Source of the DNA: Acinetobacter seifertii
GTDB lineage: Bacteria; Pseudomonadota; Gammaproteobacteria; Pseudomonadales; Moraxellaceae
Length of the DNA: 64,000 nucleotides
Reading direction: 5' to 3'
Assembly (NCBI RefSeq): GCF_000368065.1
Contig: NZ_KB851200.1
Span: 2,411,204-2,475,203 of the forward strand
A program made the translations under genes and the position numbers. Positions within the stretch are counted from its first letter, which is position 1, and each line of letters opens with the position of its first letter. The notes below the pieces were generated by a model. That model ran no database searches, was not told the origin of the DNA, and saw only the letters and a program-made list of their open reading frames with translations. Shown piece by piece: positions 1 through 8,452 of the stretch.

Positions 1-10
1 GATTCGAACC
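1..10 (-). other. possible attL: tRNA T-loop remnant
   Basis: The first ten bases are a tRNA T-loop consensus read on the minus strand. They match positions 41337-41346 in the first tRNA-Pro beyond the other end of the prophage, and diverge from base 11. This fits a displaced tRNA 3' end left by integration, with the rest of the core lying left of the window. Ten bases of T-loop consensus occur in most tRNAs, so the assignment to tRNA-Pro is inference. Confidence 0.4.
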
Positions 11-190
11 CACCACAATTTGACCTATAGATTTATATAAATTAATAACTTACGTGTTTCTCTATCTACAAAAGTATTTGATATGGGAATAAAGTGGCCA
101 AAATAACTAAAAATAGCTCTATTCTTTTTCTTATTTTTATCTGTGCTTTTTCTGGCTTTAGTTAAAAAAGAAGTAATGAAGTAATAAATA

Positions 191-218
191 AAAAAAGTGC
201 TTATGTTTATAAGCACTT
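191..218 (-). terminator. terminator of the integrase gene
   Basis: A perfect 10-bp stem (195-204 with 209-218) has a 4-nt loop. Read on the minus strand it is followed by a run of T. It lies about 50 bases past the integrase stop codon. Confidence 0.75.
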
Positions 219-232
219 ATACGTTATTAAGA

Positions 233-250
233 TGTAATTTTTGAAGTAAT
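233..250 (+). repeat. 18-bp repeat shared by both prophage ends, left copy
   Basis: This 18-nt sequence recurs exactly, in the same orientation, at 40930-40947. Related GAAGTAAT motifs lie nearby at 171-186. Matching short repeats close to both ends of an integrated element are typical of integrase arm-type binding sites; that role is inferred. Confidence 0.6.
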
Positions 251-266
251 GCCCTAGTAAGCTTTA

Positions 267-1427
267 TTACATCATGATGTAGTTGTTTAGCTTTGTAATG
301 TAGTCCGGCATATCTTCAGCAATCAATTTACCGTAGTGTTTATAAATCATAGATGTATCACTATGTCCAAGCTGCTCAGCGATCCATTCCGGTGGAACTT
401 GGCCAGAGGTTAGAAGTTGGCTGGCAAATGTATGGCGGCCTTGATTGATACCTCGTTTACGAACTTTTGCTTTCTTTAAATGCTTGTTCCAGCGATACCG
501 TAATTCATGATATTCAAAGTGGTTTGACCGTTCGTGATTGATCCATACAAAACGAACCTTTTCAGTTCGCTTCGTTTTGTTATCCCGCTGAAGGACTTCA
601 ATTGTCTTGGCTCTGGCATTACCGGTGATTTGATACTGTTTCTTGAGTGCAGTTATTGCCGGTTCCAGTAGCTTGATTCTTCGCTTTCTACGTCTGTTCT
701 TAGTGACGCGATAAATTCCCCGGACATACGATCTAGAAATTTGAATGGTTCCTTTTTCGAGATCGATATCTTCCCACGCAATTGGAATTTGCTCGGACAT
801 TGAAAGCCCCGTCCAGAATAAGCACGGAAGTAAATGCTGAATATCTAAGTCAGTTTCAGTATTTAAAATCATCGCTATTTCGACTTTACTAAACGGATCT
901 GGCTCAGGAGTGTCGACCTGATGAATTACGATATTTTCAAAAGGGTTATAGGGCATTTGTCTTTCATCACGCCAAATCGAATGGATCTGTGAAAAACGAG
1001 TGACAATTTCCCTGACAGTTTTGTTATTCAAATTTTCTTTTAAATGCTCAATCCACTTTTTAAGCATATTCGTATTGATGTCTTTAGGGTTAGTTTGTCC
1101 CCACTTTGGGATTATGTGATTGTATACATGGCCCTTATAAGAATCGTAAGTACTTGGAGCTACTTCTTTTATTGTCTGGCTCAGATAAAGCTGTGCGTAA
1201 TAACTTATTTGGTTCTTTTTTAAATACTTCGAGTTTGGGAAATGTTTAGCCAAACTGAACTGGCCAAGTTGTATCTCCAATTTGATTAGGCTCGCTAGTT
1301 TTTCGGCTCTATCTTGATTTTCTGGAGTAAATTCCCAGTCTAGAGTTTCTTTAATTACCGGTTCTGTGGCTATCGGTCGCATCCAAATTCGCAACGATTT
1401 TCCACGTATTTCGAGTCCTGCTGACAT
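267..1427 (-). CDS. int: prophage tyrosine recombinase (integrase)
   Basis: Integrates and excises the prophage. The N-terminus (about residues 4-70) resembles the arm-DNA-binding domain of the DUF3596 integrase group (GLEIRGKSLRIW; LGQFSLAKHFP). A core-binding SAM-like domain follows at about 75-165, then the catalytic domain. Arg331 (GRHTFAS), His355 (LGHSD) and Tyr365 (KHYGK) are present, and a Lys-rich beta hairpin precedes them. The first catalytic Arg of the usual TGLR motif is Ser209 here (TGLSMSE). The gene is at the prophage end and points outward, as expected. Length of 386 aa is normal. The start is the ATG at 1427. Confidence 0.95.
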   Translation of the reverse strand: MSAGLEIRGKSLRIWMRPIATEPVIKETLDWEFTPENQDRAEKLASLIKLEIQLGQFSLAKHFPNSKYLKKNQISYYAQLYLSQTIKEVAPSTYDSYKGHVYNHIIPKWGQTNPKDINTNMLKKWIEHLKENLNNKTVREIVTRFSQIHSIWRDERQMPYNPFENIVIHQVDTPEPDPFSKVEIAMILNTETDLDIQHLLPCLFWTGLSMSEQIPIAWEDIDLEKGTIQISRSYVRGIYRVTKNRRRKRRIKLLEPAITALKKQYQITGNARAKTIEVLQRDNKTKRTEKVRFVWINHERSNHFEYHELRYRWNKHLKKAKVRKRGINQGRHTFASQLLTSGQVPPEWIAEQLGHSDTSMIYKHYGKLIAEDMPDYITKLNNYIMM

Positions 1428-1634
1428 AAAAAACCTTTATTAAGTACTGGTACTATTGGGTTTAATTTTATTGGAGGGATTTTTATATCGAAGACGAATA
1501 ATAGGTGATTAGATATACCTTTACATATAATTAAGTTTGTGATTGTTATAGGTCAAAATTTATCTCTAGTTAAACATAAAATAAGATTTATAATCAAAAA
1601 ATTCCAATCTTAAAAAAGTAACTTAGGTCAGATC

Positions 1635-2792
1635 ATGATTGATATATTTACTAACATGAAATATATAGAACCATTAACTTATTTTCAGCAACTAAAGGAT
1701 AATGGTCCTCACAATAATCAAGAGGTCTGGGAATTTACTAATGAAATTAAGCCTATTGATTTATATTGTTATTTAAATGTAAAGTTTGGACCGCCTAACG
1801 GATTATTAACATTCCTAAGAAATGATACTTCTAATAATTTAATTCATTGGGATTGGGCATTAATTTCTGATCTTGGCAATATAAATATTGAAGGACATAA
1901 CTTTAGAACAGAGGTTCATGTAACTAAAGATTTAATAGAAAAGGGAATAACAGTAGATGACTTTATTAATCAAATAAAATCTGACTTTAAAAATTATGGT
2001 CGAGAAATGTCCGAGTTTAAAAAACAATTAGAAAAGTGGACTGAATTTATTAATCCTTTCGCTAGATTGCAAGAGACCATACGTATTCTTTTTGGAAAAC
2101 TTGAAGAATTAAATATAGATCCAGAAAATGATAAGATCGCGAGTCCATTTAAGTATAGTGAAGATATAGAAGAAGTAAAAAGAGTTTGGAATGACCGTAG
2201 CGAAAAATACATGTTTGCTACAGGTCTAATTTATGGTCTAAGATCAATGTTACCCGTAATGGCTGAGTCCTTTATAAATTTATTGATTTTCACATTATGT
2301 CAACCAGAAATAAAAAAGAATGAAAGGTTATTTAACTCATTCCTAAGAAACCCAATTGATATACGTATTCAATCTTTACACTTACATTGTGAAGGTTTTA
2401 CGGAATGCGTTGATTATGATTCGCCTGAATGTAAAGATTTCCATACTTTAATAAATGAGAGAAATGACTTATTACATGGCAATATAAATATTAATAAGTT
2501 AGCTTTCGGTGAGGTTTATTTTAATAAAAGAACTCCTATTTTTACTTCATATAAAGACTTTTGGGAAAAATCAATTGGTATATCTTTAGACTCAGTAAAA
2601 TATGAAAAAATATATGATGATATGCTAATAGTTGAAAATTTTATTGGATATGTTCTAAGTAAATTAAAAAAAGACAAAAGAAATACTATCGAAGCATTAA
2701 TGATAAATATAAGACTTGGTTATGACGCTAAAAGAGGTAAGACTGGTATCCTTTTTCCAAAGCATTTAGCAGAAATTAGAGGCAAAAAGTAA
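1635..2792 (+). CDS. low-GC cargo protein with HEPN-like RX4H motif
   Basis: I do not recognise this 385-aa protein as a named family. The middle is helical, with a hydrophobic stretch at about 200-220. At residues 276-281 it has Arg-Asn-Asp-Leu-Leu-His, preceded by LINE and followed by Gly-Asn. This fits the RX4-6H signature, usually RN...H, of HEPN ribonucleases found in many anti-phage and toxin-antitoxin proteins. It sits alone between the integrase and the early operon, on the opposite strand to both, and is much more AT-rich than the phage core. Its own terminator follows. These are marks of a recently acquired lysogenic-conversion gene. A defence role is inferred from motif and place only. 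Confidence 0.7.
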   Translation: MIDIFTNMKYIEPLTYFQQLKDNGPHNNQEVWEFTNEIKPIDLYCYLNVKFGPPNGLLTFLRNDTSNNLIHWDWALISDLGNINIEGHNFRTEVHVTKDLIEKGITVDDFINQIKSDFKNYGREMSEFKKQLEKWTEFINPFARLQETIRILFGKLEELNIDPENDKIASPFKYSEDIEEVKRVWNDRSEKYMFATGLIYGLRSMLPVMAESFINLLIFTLCQPEIKKNERLFNSFLRNPIDIRIQSLHLHCEGFTECVDYDSPECKDFHTLINERNDLLHGNININKLAFGEVYFNKRTPIFTSYKDFWEKSIGISLDSVKYEKIYDDMLIVENFIGYVLSKLKKDKRNTIEALMINIRLGYDAKRGKTGILFPKHLAEIRGKK

Positions 2793-2830
2793 GAAATTAT
2801 TCATTTTCTTATATTTAATAACTCTATAAT

Positions 2831-2866
2831 AAAAGCACCTTAGCGAGGTGTGCTAAAGGTGCTTTT
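2831..2866 (+). terminator. terminator after the HEPN-like gene
   Basis: A long stem pairs 2831-2843 with 2853-2866 (one bulged base) around a short loop, flanked by A and T runs. It can end transcription from the plus-strand cargo gene and from the minus-strand early operon. Confidence 0.75.
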
Positions 2867-2873
2867 AGGAGAA

Positions 2874-3077
2874 TTACTTTTTAGGCTTTTTTACTAAACT
2901 TTCTGGTAGTCGACCGTTGCGGAGAAGTACTTCAATCTTAGAACGTACACCGTGATAGTCCCTCGTAAGGACTTCAGCAATGTAATTAATAGATTTTTTG
3001 TCTTCAAGCATGGTGATCAAAACATTTTCCTCACATTTCCACCATTGGCCATAGGTCAGGTTATTATTTCTATTCAT
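2874..3077 (-). CDS. small phage protein with Myb/SANT-like helices
   Basis: A 67-aa protein, last gene of the leftward early operon. The stretch WKCEENVLITML followed by INYIAEVLTRD and VRSKIEVLL looks like a three-helix Myb/SANT or HTH unit, so DNA binding is plausible. I chose the ATG at 3077 because GAGGAA lies eight bases upstream. An in-frame TTG at 3101 would give a longer reading but has no ribosome site. Function unknown. Confidence 0.65.
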   Translation of the reverse strand: MNRNNNLTYGQWWKCEENVLITMLEDKKSINYIAEVLTRDYHGVRSKIEVLLRNGRLPESLVKKPKK

Positions 3078-3122
3078 ATTAAATTCCTCATTAAAACTCA
3101 ATAAGGGCTTGGCTTTAGAAAA

Positions 3123-3413
3123 CTAACTAATGTGACATTTACCAAAACGCAAATAGTCCATTGGTCCCGGTGCATCTTTCGGAGTGATTTCATACCGATC
3201 CAGTACATAGGTTCTTACATTTGCTTTAACCGTGATTTGATCACCGTCAATCTCGGTAATTTCGCCGATATAAGGTTTCTGGCTTACTTGGATCTTTCCT
3301 TGATAAGTGTTTTCACGCTTTTGGACGTTAAAATTAACTACGTCGCCAACTTGATAAGCTTCAAAATCTGGTAAGACAAGACCACCACATTTACAATGAT
3401 ATTTATCACCCAT
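3123..3413 (-). CDS. small phage protein, beta-rich with N-terminal Cys-X-Cys
   Basis: A 96-aa protein of unknown role in the early operon. It has a Cys-X-Cys near the N-terminus (YHCKCGG), one further Cys near the C-terminus, and a beta-rich middle with VGDVVNF and IDGDQITVK. These suggest a small SH3/KOW-like barrel. It is four bases from the upstream gene, so it is very likely co-transcribed. Confidence 0.65.
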   Translation of the reverse strand: MGDKYHCKCGGLVLPDFEAYQVGDVVNFNVQKRENTYQGKIQVSQKPYIGEITEIDGDQITVKANVRTYVLDRYEITPKDAPGPMDYLRFGKCHIS

Positions 3414-3416
3414 GGT

Positions 3417-3935
3417 TTATCCCTCGAATCCCTGTTCTTTACGGGCTTTTAGTTCTTCTTCAGCATGAATTTCTTCGGCTAATTTAATCGCTTGTTCTGC
3501 TGCATGTTTCATATCAGTTGCAAAGATCCATTGAAGACGAGAATAGCCCCCAACTGAATTAGAGAGATATTTACCTTCTTCGGTAAAACGAAAATTATAT
3601 GGAATAGCAATTTCAAGATTTATCAGAAACTCAAAGTCACTATGATCATTAACTAAATCATTTGCATGATCTTCAAACCATCCTCTACTCATATTCCTTT
3701 GAACGTTTTTAATAAAACCTTCTAGTCTTGGGTGCTGTTCAATTAAATCGTCCGCATTTTGACAATCTAAAGCCCATAAAAATTCTTCAAAATCATCGCT
3801 AACCTTTTCCCCAACATTAAGTGTTGGCACATGAAGGATTTTGCTAAATAAGATACTGTAATTAAACATTTCCTCTGATAAGGCAGAAGGAAACTTGTTG
3901 TTTGATTTGATTTGTGCGTTAGAATCGCTTTGCAT
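3417..3935 (-). CDS. hypothetical early phage protein
   Basis: A 172-aa acidic, mostly helical protein of unknown role in the early operon. The start chosen is the ATG at 3935, which has CCGGAGAG seven bases upstream. The same leader sequence precedes the next upstream gene at 4608, which supports both starts. An in-frame ATG at 3968 would add 11 residues but lacks a ribosome site. Confidence 0.65.
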   Translation of the reverse strand: MQSDSNAQIKSNNKFPSALSEEMFNYSILFSKILHVPTLNVGEKVSDDFEEFLWALDCQNADDLIEQHPRLEGFIKNVQRNMSRGWFEDHANDLVNDHSDFEFLINLEIAIPYNFRFTEEGKYLSNSVGGYSRLQWIFATDMKHAAEQAIKLAEEIHAEEELKARKEQGFEG

Positions 3936-4002
3936 AATTGCTCTCCGGTGATTGTGTGACACATACAAAAGTTGCCGCTTTTGTATGTGTGCTTCTTAAA
4001 AC

Positions 4003-4608
4003 TTATGACTTACGAACTGTCACTTTTGCTTCTGGAAAAATTTGTGTAATACCCTCAAGAATCATTTCAAATAATTTCTCTGGGTTTATTCCGTTTTCCC
4101 CTTTATCTTTATCTGCGCGTTTATTGAGTTCTTTCAATTTCTCTGGATCTACTGCTTTAAGGCCCAAAACATTGTTTAACTCATCTTGATAAGCCCATTC
4201 TTTAATCATGTATGGTCGAGCTTCCCCACCCGGTGTATGAAAGTGGCCACATCCTTTTTTGTAAACTGCTGGAGCTAAGAACTGGCCAGTTACCATGTGT
4301 AAAACGAGTTCACGACCTGAGTCAGGGACTACATCCATACCTTTAAAAATTGTGATCGTTTGGGTTTCTTCTTCCTTGAGATTTTCTGCATCTATCTTTT
4401 CAACTTGGAACGAAAAATAGTTGTGAGTGCTTTCAAGTAGAATTGTTTTAAATAATTCCTTTAAGCTGTTATCAGGGAAAAAAATCGCGGCTAATTTCAG
4501 CTCATTTCTTTCCGATTGGAAAGATGAAGGACAACGAGGAGCCTTCTCCCCAATATTAAGTTTCCATGTTTGTAAGCCACGAGTTTCTTTAACAGTTAAT
4601 TGATACAT
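4003..4608 (-). CDS. hypothetical early phage protein
   Basis: A 201-aa protein of unknown function next to the primase/helicase gene. It has a beta-rich first half, then a His/Cys patch at about 117-125 (KKGCGHFHTPGG), and a charged helical C-terminus (about 160-200). GGAGAG lies just before the ATG. Its place beside the replication gene suggests a replication or single-strand-DNA accessory role, but no motif proves it. Confidence 0.65.
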   Translation of the reverse strand: MYQLTVKETRGLQTWKLNIGEKAPRCPSSFQSERNELKLAAIFFPDNSLKELFKTILLESTHNYFSFQVEKIDAENLKEEETQTITIFKGMDVVPDSGRELVLHMVTGQFLAPAVYKKGCGHFHTPGGEARPYMIKEWAYQDELNNVLGLKAVDPEKLKELNKRADKDKGENGINPEKLFEMILEGITQIFPEAKVTVRKS

Positions 4609-4632
4609 AGTTACTCTCCGGTTGAAATGGGA

Positions 4633-7350
4633 TTAGTCCCGTTGTGATGTTGGCTTTTCAAAAATCCAGCATCGTTTTGTTGAATTGGTAATTTTGCTTT
4701 GAATGGCCTTATTCGCTTCGATAAAGCGGTAATGCAAGCTATGACGCAACGCATTTTGTAATTCGTTAATTTCTGGTAACGCATAACGATAATTTGCCGC
4801 TACGTTATATAAATGAGCAAAATTGATGGCCATAACGTCTGATTTAGCTGAATGGTTAATAACACTCTCGTGGTGTTCCAATTTCTTGATTGAATCTTCC
4901 ATTTCTTCAATGGTGTTCCAGAAGTTCTGAACAATAACCGGATCGGATTTAAGGACTTTATCGCGGTCCTGTGCCATCTTTATAAGTTCTTCAATTACTT
5001 GTTTTTGTACTTGGATAGGCACCTCTATTACGTGCCTACACATCGCATCAAATAACGACATAAGCTGTGCATGGTTATGCACAATACGTGAGCTTTGAAT
5101 GTTGTATTTTTCTTGATGTAGCAAGGCATCGTATTTCTCAAAACCTATGCTGAACGCTTCTAAAATATCTTTTTCTTTGTTTAAGCACTGTAATATGAAT
5201 TGGCTGACATTCTCAGGTTCATATTTAGAAAGATTACGTGAAGCATAAAGACTTGCTTTACTAAGTTGGTCTTTATAAAAGTGAACATGAACAATACGCC
5301 CCATAATCGCTTCTGAAGCAAGTACTTCAGCATTCTGGCTTATGATTAAAGTCCCCATGAATAAAGGTTCATAAGTCATATTTCCGCCAGCTTTTACACC
5401 CATAGCACCCAACGAGCCACCGTCATACATGGTTTTGCACATATCCCAGTTAAACTGTTTTGATGCGTTCTCTCCTTGTCGATCGGACTCGATAAATACG
5501 ACTGGAAGGTTAGAGACTTGGCGAAGGGTACGAATTAAACCAGCTTTGGATGTTTTAGTCGGATCTAGCCCCTCGTAATTCACACGGCCAAATAATTTCC
5601 ATAAGAATTGAATCAAAGTTGATTTACCTGTACCCGGTTCACCAACTACTTCCAAAAATGGAAATGATTTATGTGTTTTTCGAATTTGCTGAGCGTAGAG
5701 ACTTCCAAAAAAAGCTGTTAGTGAAATTAAGCCTTTCACTCCATACGCATCGATTAAATCAGTTACCCATCTTGCTTGGTAATCTTCTTGCTTGTTATTA
5801 ATTTCTAATGAAAAAGGAGTATTACACTTTAAGTTTGTATGCTTTGGTAGCTCGAAATAGTCTTCTTTATTGATGACGTATTGCTTACCAGACTGATAGG
5901 CTAATTCACCCAAAACATAGGTTTTTTGCTCAGCGTGATAGCCCACATAGTCAATAAGTTGGACACGTTTAATATCCTTCAACTCACGTTTTAAAAAGGT
6001 AAGTAATTGTTTACTGTTGCCCTCATAAAACACACCCGGTGCAACGTGTAATAGTCTTTTTCCAAACTCTGGAGCTGACGAGATATGAGACGGGCTAAAG
6101 GTATTTTTAATAGTTTTAGCACCACGCGGGAAATCAATCTGGAAGTAATAATCTGCTTCATCAATTTCCTTTTGATATTGATAGTAGAGACCACGTGGAC
6201 GACATTCCATCATGATTTCAGTATCAGCAGCATGTTCTATAGCTGCTTCCCGGCGTTGTTCTATGGCTCTGTCTTTTTCTTCTTGTGCCCAATCTTCATT
6301 ATCATTCGGTTCAAAATTGATGCCTTTCATATAGTCATCGTACTTATCCATATTCAATTTGAACCAATAAACACAGTTATCAAAATCGAATGGGAAAGAC
6401 TTCGTTCCATATCTCTTGTAGATAAGTATTCCTTTATCCACAGGTTTTTCGGCGGTTAATAATGAACCGTAATATTTATAAGTTTCTAAATCAGAAAATT
6501 TAAGTCGGTCTTGTTTATAAAGATCATTCCAATCCGTTTTTTTACGACCGCTAGGCGGTAATGCTGCTTCACAATCAAAGCCTAGCTCTGTGGCTAGTTC
6601 TATATTTTTTAGTACTCCAGTATGGCCAGCTTTGTCATTGTCATAGGCCCATACAAGTTTTGGTAACGGTAAGCTTTTCTCAGCACATTTACTAAGAATC
6701 TTATTTAAAAAGATTGAAGGGAAATTACCTGCAGATAAAGCAGAAAAACTGGTCACTCCTGATAACCATAAAGCAATCGTGTCGAATATGCCTTCAGTAA
6801 TCCAGATCTCTTTAGATTCAAAGTAATTAGTATTTGGTGTCAGCCATGCATGGCCAGCCGAAGTCCACTCTTCTTTAAATGTTGTTTTAGGAAGAACGCC
6901 TTGCTCATCGAGCACACGTTGCCACCAACCTTCATTACCTTCCTCGTCGGTAATAGGGAAACGTACAGTAATAGAGGTGGTTTTCTTAGGTTTATAGCGA
7001 GTAATGCTTTCTTGAGTATAAAGACCTTTTAGCTGTTCCAATGGAAAGCCACGTCCCTCTACTAAATAAGCATTAACTGTTTTGTTTGGATCTTCTGGAG
7101 TTGGTTCAAAACGTTTTTCCCATTTCTCAAAAAGTTCCGGGAATAAATCACGAATGTGGTTTTCGCTACCACATTCGTTTTTACGTGGGCAGAACACCAC
7201 CCACGGTTCTTCAGGATATACCCAAGCTGATGCTTCCTTGTGGTTGCAGTCTGGGCATCTACCTCGCAATTTATTATTGCCCTTTTCTTTAAATCCGTAG
7301 ATATCTTTTAACTTGTCTACAACTAAAGTTCGGGTTTCTGGAAACATCAT
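4633..7350 (-). CDS. phage primase-helicase (zinc finger, TOPRIM, SF3-like ATPase)
   Basis: Main replication protein of the prophage, 905 aa. The order is: a zinc-ribbon with CPDC (about residue 33) and FCPRKNECG (about 52-60); a TOPRIM primase domain with the Glu of ITEGIFD (about 185) and the Asp-X-Asp of YDNDKAG (about 235); and a C-terminal ATPase with Walker A GEPGTGKST (570-578) and Walker B VVFIESD (about 615-621). This is the layout of P4-alpha-type or other phage primase-helicases that start replication without the host DnaG. It replaces the rolling-circle gpA of classical P2, so the replication module differs from the P2 tail and head modules. It is the largest gene of the early operon. 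Confidence 0.9.
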   Translation of the reverse strand: MMFPETRTLVVDKLKDIYGFKEKGNNKLRGRCPDCNHKEASAWVYPEEPWVVFCPRKNECGSENHIRDLFPELFEKWEKRFEPTPEDPNKTVNAYLVEGRGFPLEQLKGLYTQESITRYKPKKTTSITVRFPITDEEGNEGWWQRVLDEQGVLPKTTFKEEWTSAGHAWLTPNTNYFESKEIWITEGIFDTIALWLSGVTSFSALSAGNFPSIFLNKILSKCAEKSLPLPKLVWAYDNDKAGHTGVLKNIELATELGFDCEAALPPSGRKKTDWNDLYKQDRLKFSDLETYKYYGSLLTAEKPVDKGILIYKRYGTKSFPFDFDNCVYWFKLNMDKYDDYMKGINFEPNDNEDWAQEEKDRAIEQRREAAIEHAADTEIMMECRPRGLYYQYQKEIDEADYYFQIDFPRGAKTIKNTFSPSHISSAPEFGKRLLHVAPGVFYEGNSKQLLTFLKRELKDIKRVQLIDYVGYHAEQKTYVLGELAYQSGKQYVINKEDYFELPKHTNLKCNTPFSLEINNKQEDYQARWVTDLIDAYGVKGLISLTAFFGSLYAQQIRKTHKSFPFLEVVGEPGTGKSTLIQFLWKLFGRVNYEGLDPTKTSKAGLIRTLRQVSNLPVVFIESDRQGENASKQFNWDMCKTMYDGGSLGAMGVKAGGNMTYEPLFMGTLIISQNAEVLASEAIMGRIVHVHFYKDQLSKASLYASRNLSKYEPENVSQFILQCLNKEKDILEAFSIGFEKYDALLHQEKYNIQSSRIVHNHAQLMSLFDAMCRHVIEVPIQVQKQVIEELIKMAQDRDKVLKSDPVIVQNFWNTIEEMEDSIKKLEHHESVINHSAKSDVMAINFAHLYNVAANYRYALPEINELQNALRHSLHYRFIEANKAIQSKITNSTKRCWIFEKPTSQRD

Positions 7351-7364
7351 TTAAATAAACTGCC

Positions 7365-7547
7365 TTACAATAAATGCCGATGGTTCTTTCTAAGTTCTTG
7401 TCCTGCTAACTTTCCAAGAAGCTCTTGAATGCGTTGTCTAGCAAGGTATTCGATGGTTTCTTCTATCGTCTCGAAACCGAGCGACTCTTGTACTTCCTGT
7501 ACAATTTCCTTCTCTTGATCCGAAAGAGTAATTTCCTGTTTGGGCAT
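7365..7547 (-). CDS. small helical phage protein, Arc/CopG-like
   Basis: A 60-aa protein with a short beta-like start (EITLSDQE) and two helices (FETIEETIEYLARQRIQELL), as in ribbon-helix-helix proteins. AGGAG precedes the ATG. It is the third of three small genes between the operator region and the primase gene. A regulatory DNA-binding role is inferred. Confidence 0.65.
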   Translation of the reverse strand: MPKQEITLSDQEKEIVQEVQESLGFETIEETIEYLARQRIQELLGKLAGQELRKNHRHLL

Positions 7548-7549
7548 CT

Positions 7550-7783
7550 TCAGCTCCTAGTTAGGTGGTCTGATGCGCCTTTTCTTAGATAACTCTCTAA
7601 ACTAAAGTTTTCTTGAACATCTTCTGCAATGAGCAAAGCAAGTGCTTGTTTCATTACAAGTTGACGAAGAATCACACCAGGATTAACACCTGTGAGTTTT
7701 GAGACAATTTCGAAAAGTTTTGATTCATCATCAGTAAGGTTGACGTTGTATCGGTTGTCACGCTTTTGTTTCTTAATACTCAT
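7550..7783 (-). CDS. ribbon-helix-helix-like phage regulator
   Basis: A 77-aa basic protein. RYNVNLTDDESKLFEIVSK, then NPGVILRQLVM, fits a ribbon-helix-helix fold (strand, helix, turn, helix). GGAGGG lies before the ATG, inside the end of the upstream gene, which it overlaps by four bases. Likely translationally coupled. Target unknown. Confidence 0.7.
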   Translation of the reverse strand: MSIKKQKRDNRYNVNLTDDESKLFEIVSKLTGVNPGVILRQLVMKQALALLIAEDVQENFSLESYLRKGASDHLTRS

Positions 7784-7983
7784 TCGTTTTGACCCTCCGG
7801 TTTTATGTTTTTGCCCTTGTAATAAAAATTAGCAATGATGCTTGATTGACTGGTGTCTTGTTCTTCAGCCTGTTTTTCGATGTCGTCAGCTTCACTCTTA
7901 GGAAGGTAAACGACACATCGGACCCGGCCACCTTTCGTTTTTTTCAAACGAGAACTATTTACAGGTGAATTTAATGTACTCAT
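7780..7983 (-). CDS. ribbon-helix-helix-like regulator, first gene of the early operon
   Basis: A 67-aa protein. A basic N-terminus is followed by VRCVVYLPKSEADDIEKQAEE, then SSIIANFYYKG, a ribbon-helix-helix pattern. As first gene after the divergent control region it has the place of Cro or Cox in P2-like phages. Its ribosome site (AAGGAT) lies inside the first operator repeat. The Cro/Cox role is inferred. Confidence 0.7.
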   Translation of the reverse strand: MSTLNSPVNSSRLKKTKGGRVRCVVYLPKSEADDIEKQAEEQDTSQSSIIANFYYKGKNIKPEGQNE

Positions 7984-7990
7984 GCATTAT

Positions 7991-8030
7991 CCTTAGCACA
8001 TAGTGGTATGCTAAGGCACACTTTAGCACA
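7991..8030. promoter_or_regulatory. operator repeats of the lysis-lysogeny switch
   Basis: CCTTAGCA (7991-7998) pairs with TGCTAAGG (8009-8016) as a perfect 8-bp inverted repeat, and a third half site TTTAGCACA follows at 8022-8030. They fill the 82-bp gap between the early operon and the repressor gene. The repressor and/or the first ribbon-helix-helix protein probably binds here. Confidence 0.7.
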
Positions 8031-8065
8031 TATTTATATTCTTTCAACACCTAAAGGTGAAATAT

Positions 8066-8410
8066 ATGTCCGATAATATAGCGATGGAAATAACGCATAG
8101 ATTTGTAGAAGAACTAGAACGCAAGAATTTAAGAGCAAAACCACTCTCAAGAAGCATAGATGCTCATGAAAATACGTTAGGAAATTATGTGCGCAATAAA
8201 GTACCCGACCAGTGGGTTTACTTGGCCAAACTACAACGGCAAGGAATAGATATTCGTTATGTGCTTTTAGGGATTGATCCAGACTTTAGCGGCCTTACAA
8301 GTGAGGAAAGTTTATTATTAAAGGCATATCGACAATTAAGTCCAGAAGCTCAAGAAGCATTATTAAATTTAAGTTCTGTATATGCTAAAGAAACTGAAAA
8401 AAAGAAATAG
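8066..8410 (+). CDS. prophage repressor, CI-like HTH protein
   Basis: A 114-aa protein transcribed away from the early operon. The helix-turn-helix region is at about 20-45 (KPLSRSIDAHENTLGNYVRN), followed by IDIRYVLLGI, which is typical of the end of Cro/CI HTH domains (the 'IDxxYLLTG' element). The C-terminus is a short helical segment (LSPEAQEALLNLSS) and there is no peptidase domain, so it resembles the small P2 C repressor more than lambda CI. I chose the ATG at 8066 because AAGGTG lies seven bases upstream; a GTG at 8057 overlaps that site. Confidence 0.8.
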   Translation: MSDNIAMEITHRFVEELERKNLRAKPLSRSIDAHENTLGNYVRNKVPDQWVYLAKLQRQGIDIRYVLLGIDPDFSGLTSEESLLLKAYRQLSPEAQEALLNLSSVYAKETEKKK

Positions 8411-8420
8411 ATAATAAGAA

Positions 8421-8449
8421 AAAAGCCCACATAAATTATGTGGGCTTTT
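8421..8449. terminator. bidirectional terminator between repressor and 188-aa gene
   Basis: AAAAGCCCACATA pairs with its complement across a short loop and is flanked by A and T runs. It separates the convergent repressor gene and the C4-controlled gene. Confidence 0.8.
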
Positions 8450-8452
8450 ATT

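Noticed and set aside
25..216. 63-aa minus-strand ORF at the left end
   Set aside because: It spans the integrase terminator and arm repeats, has skewed low-complexity composition and no ribosome site; the region is better explained as attachment sequence.
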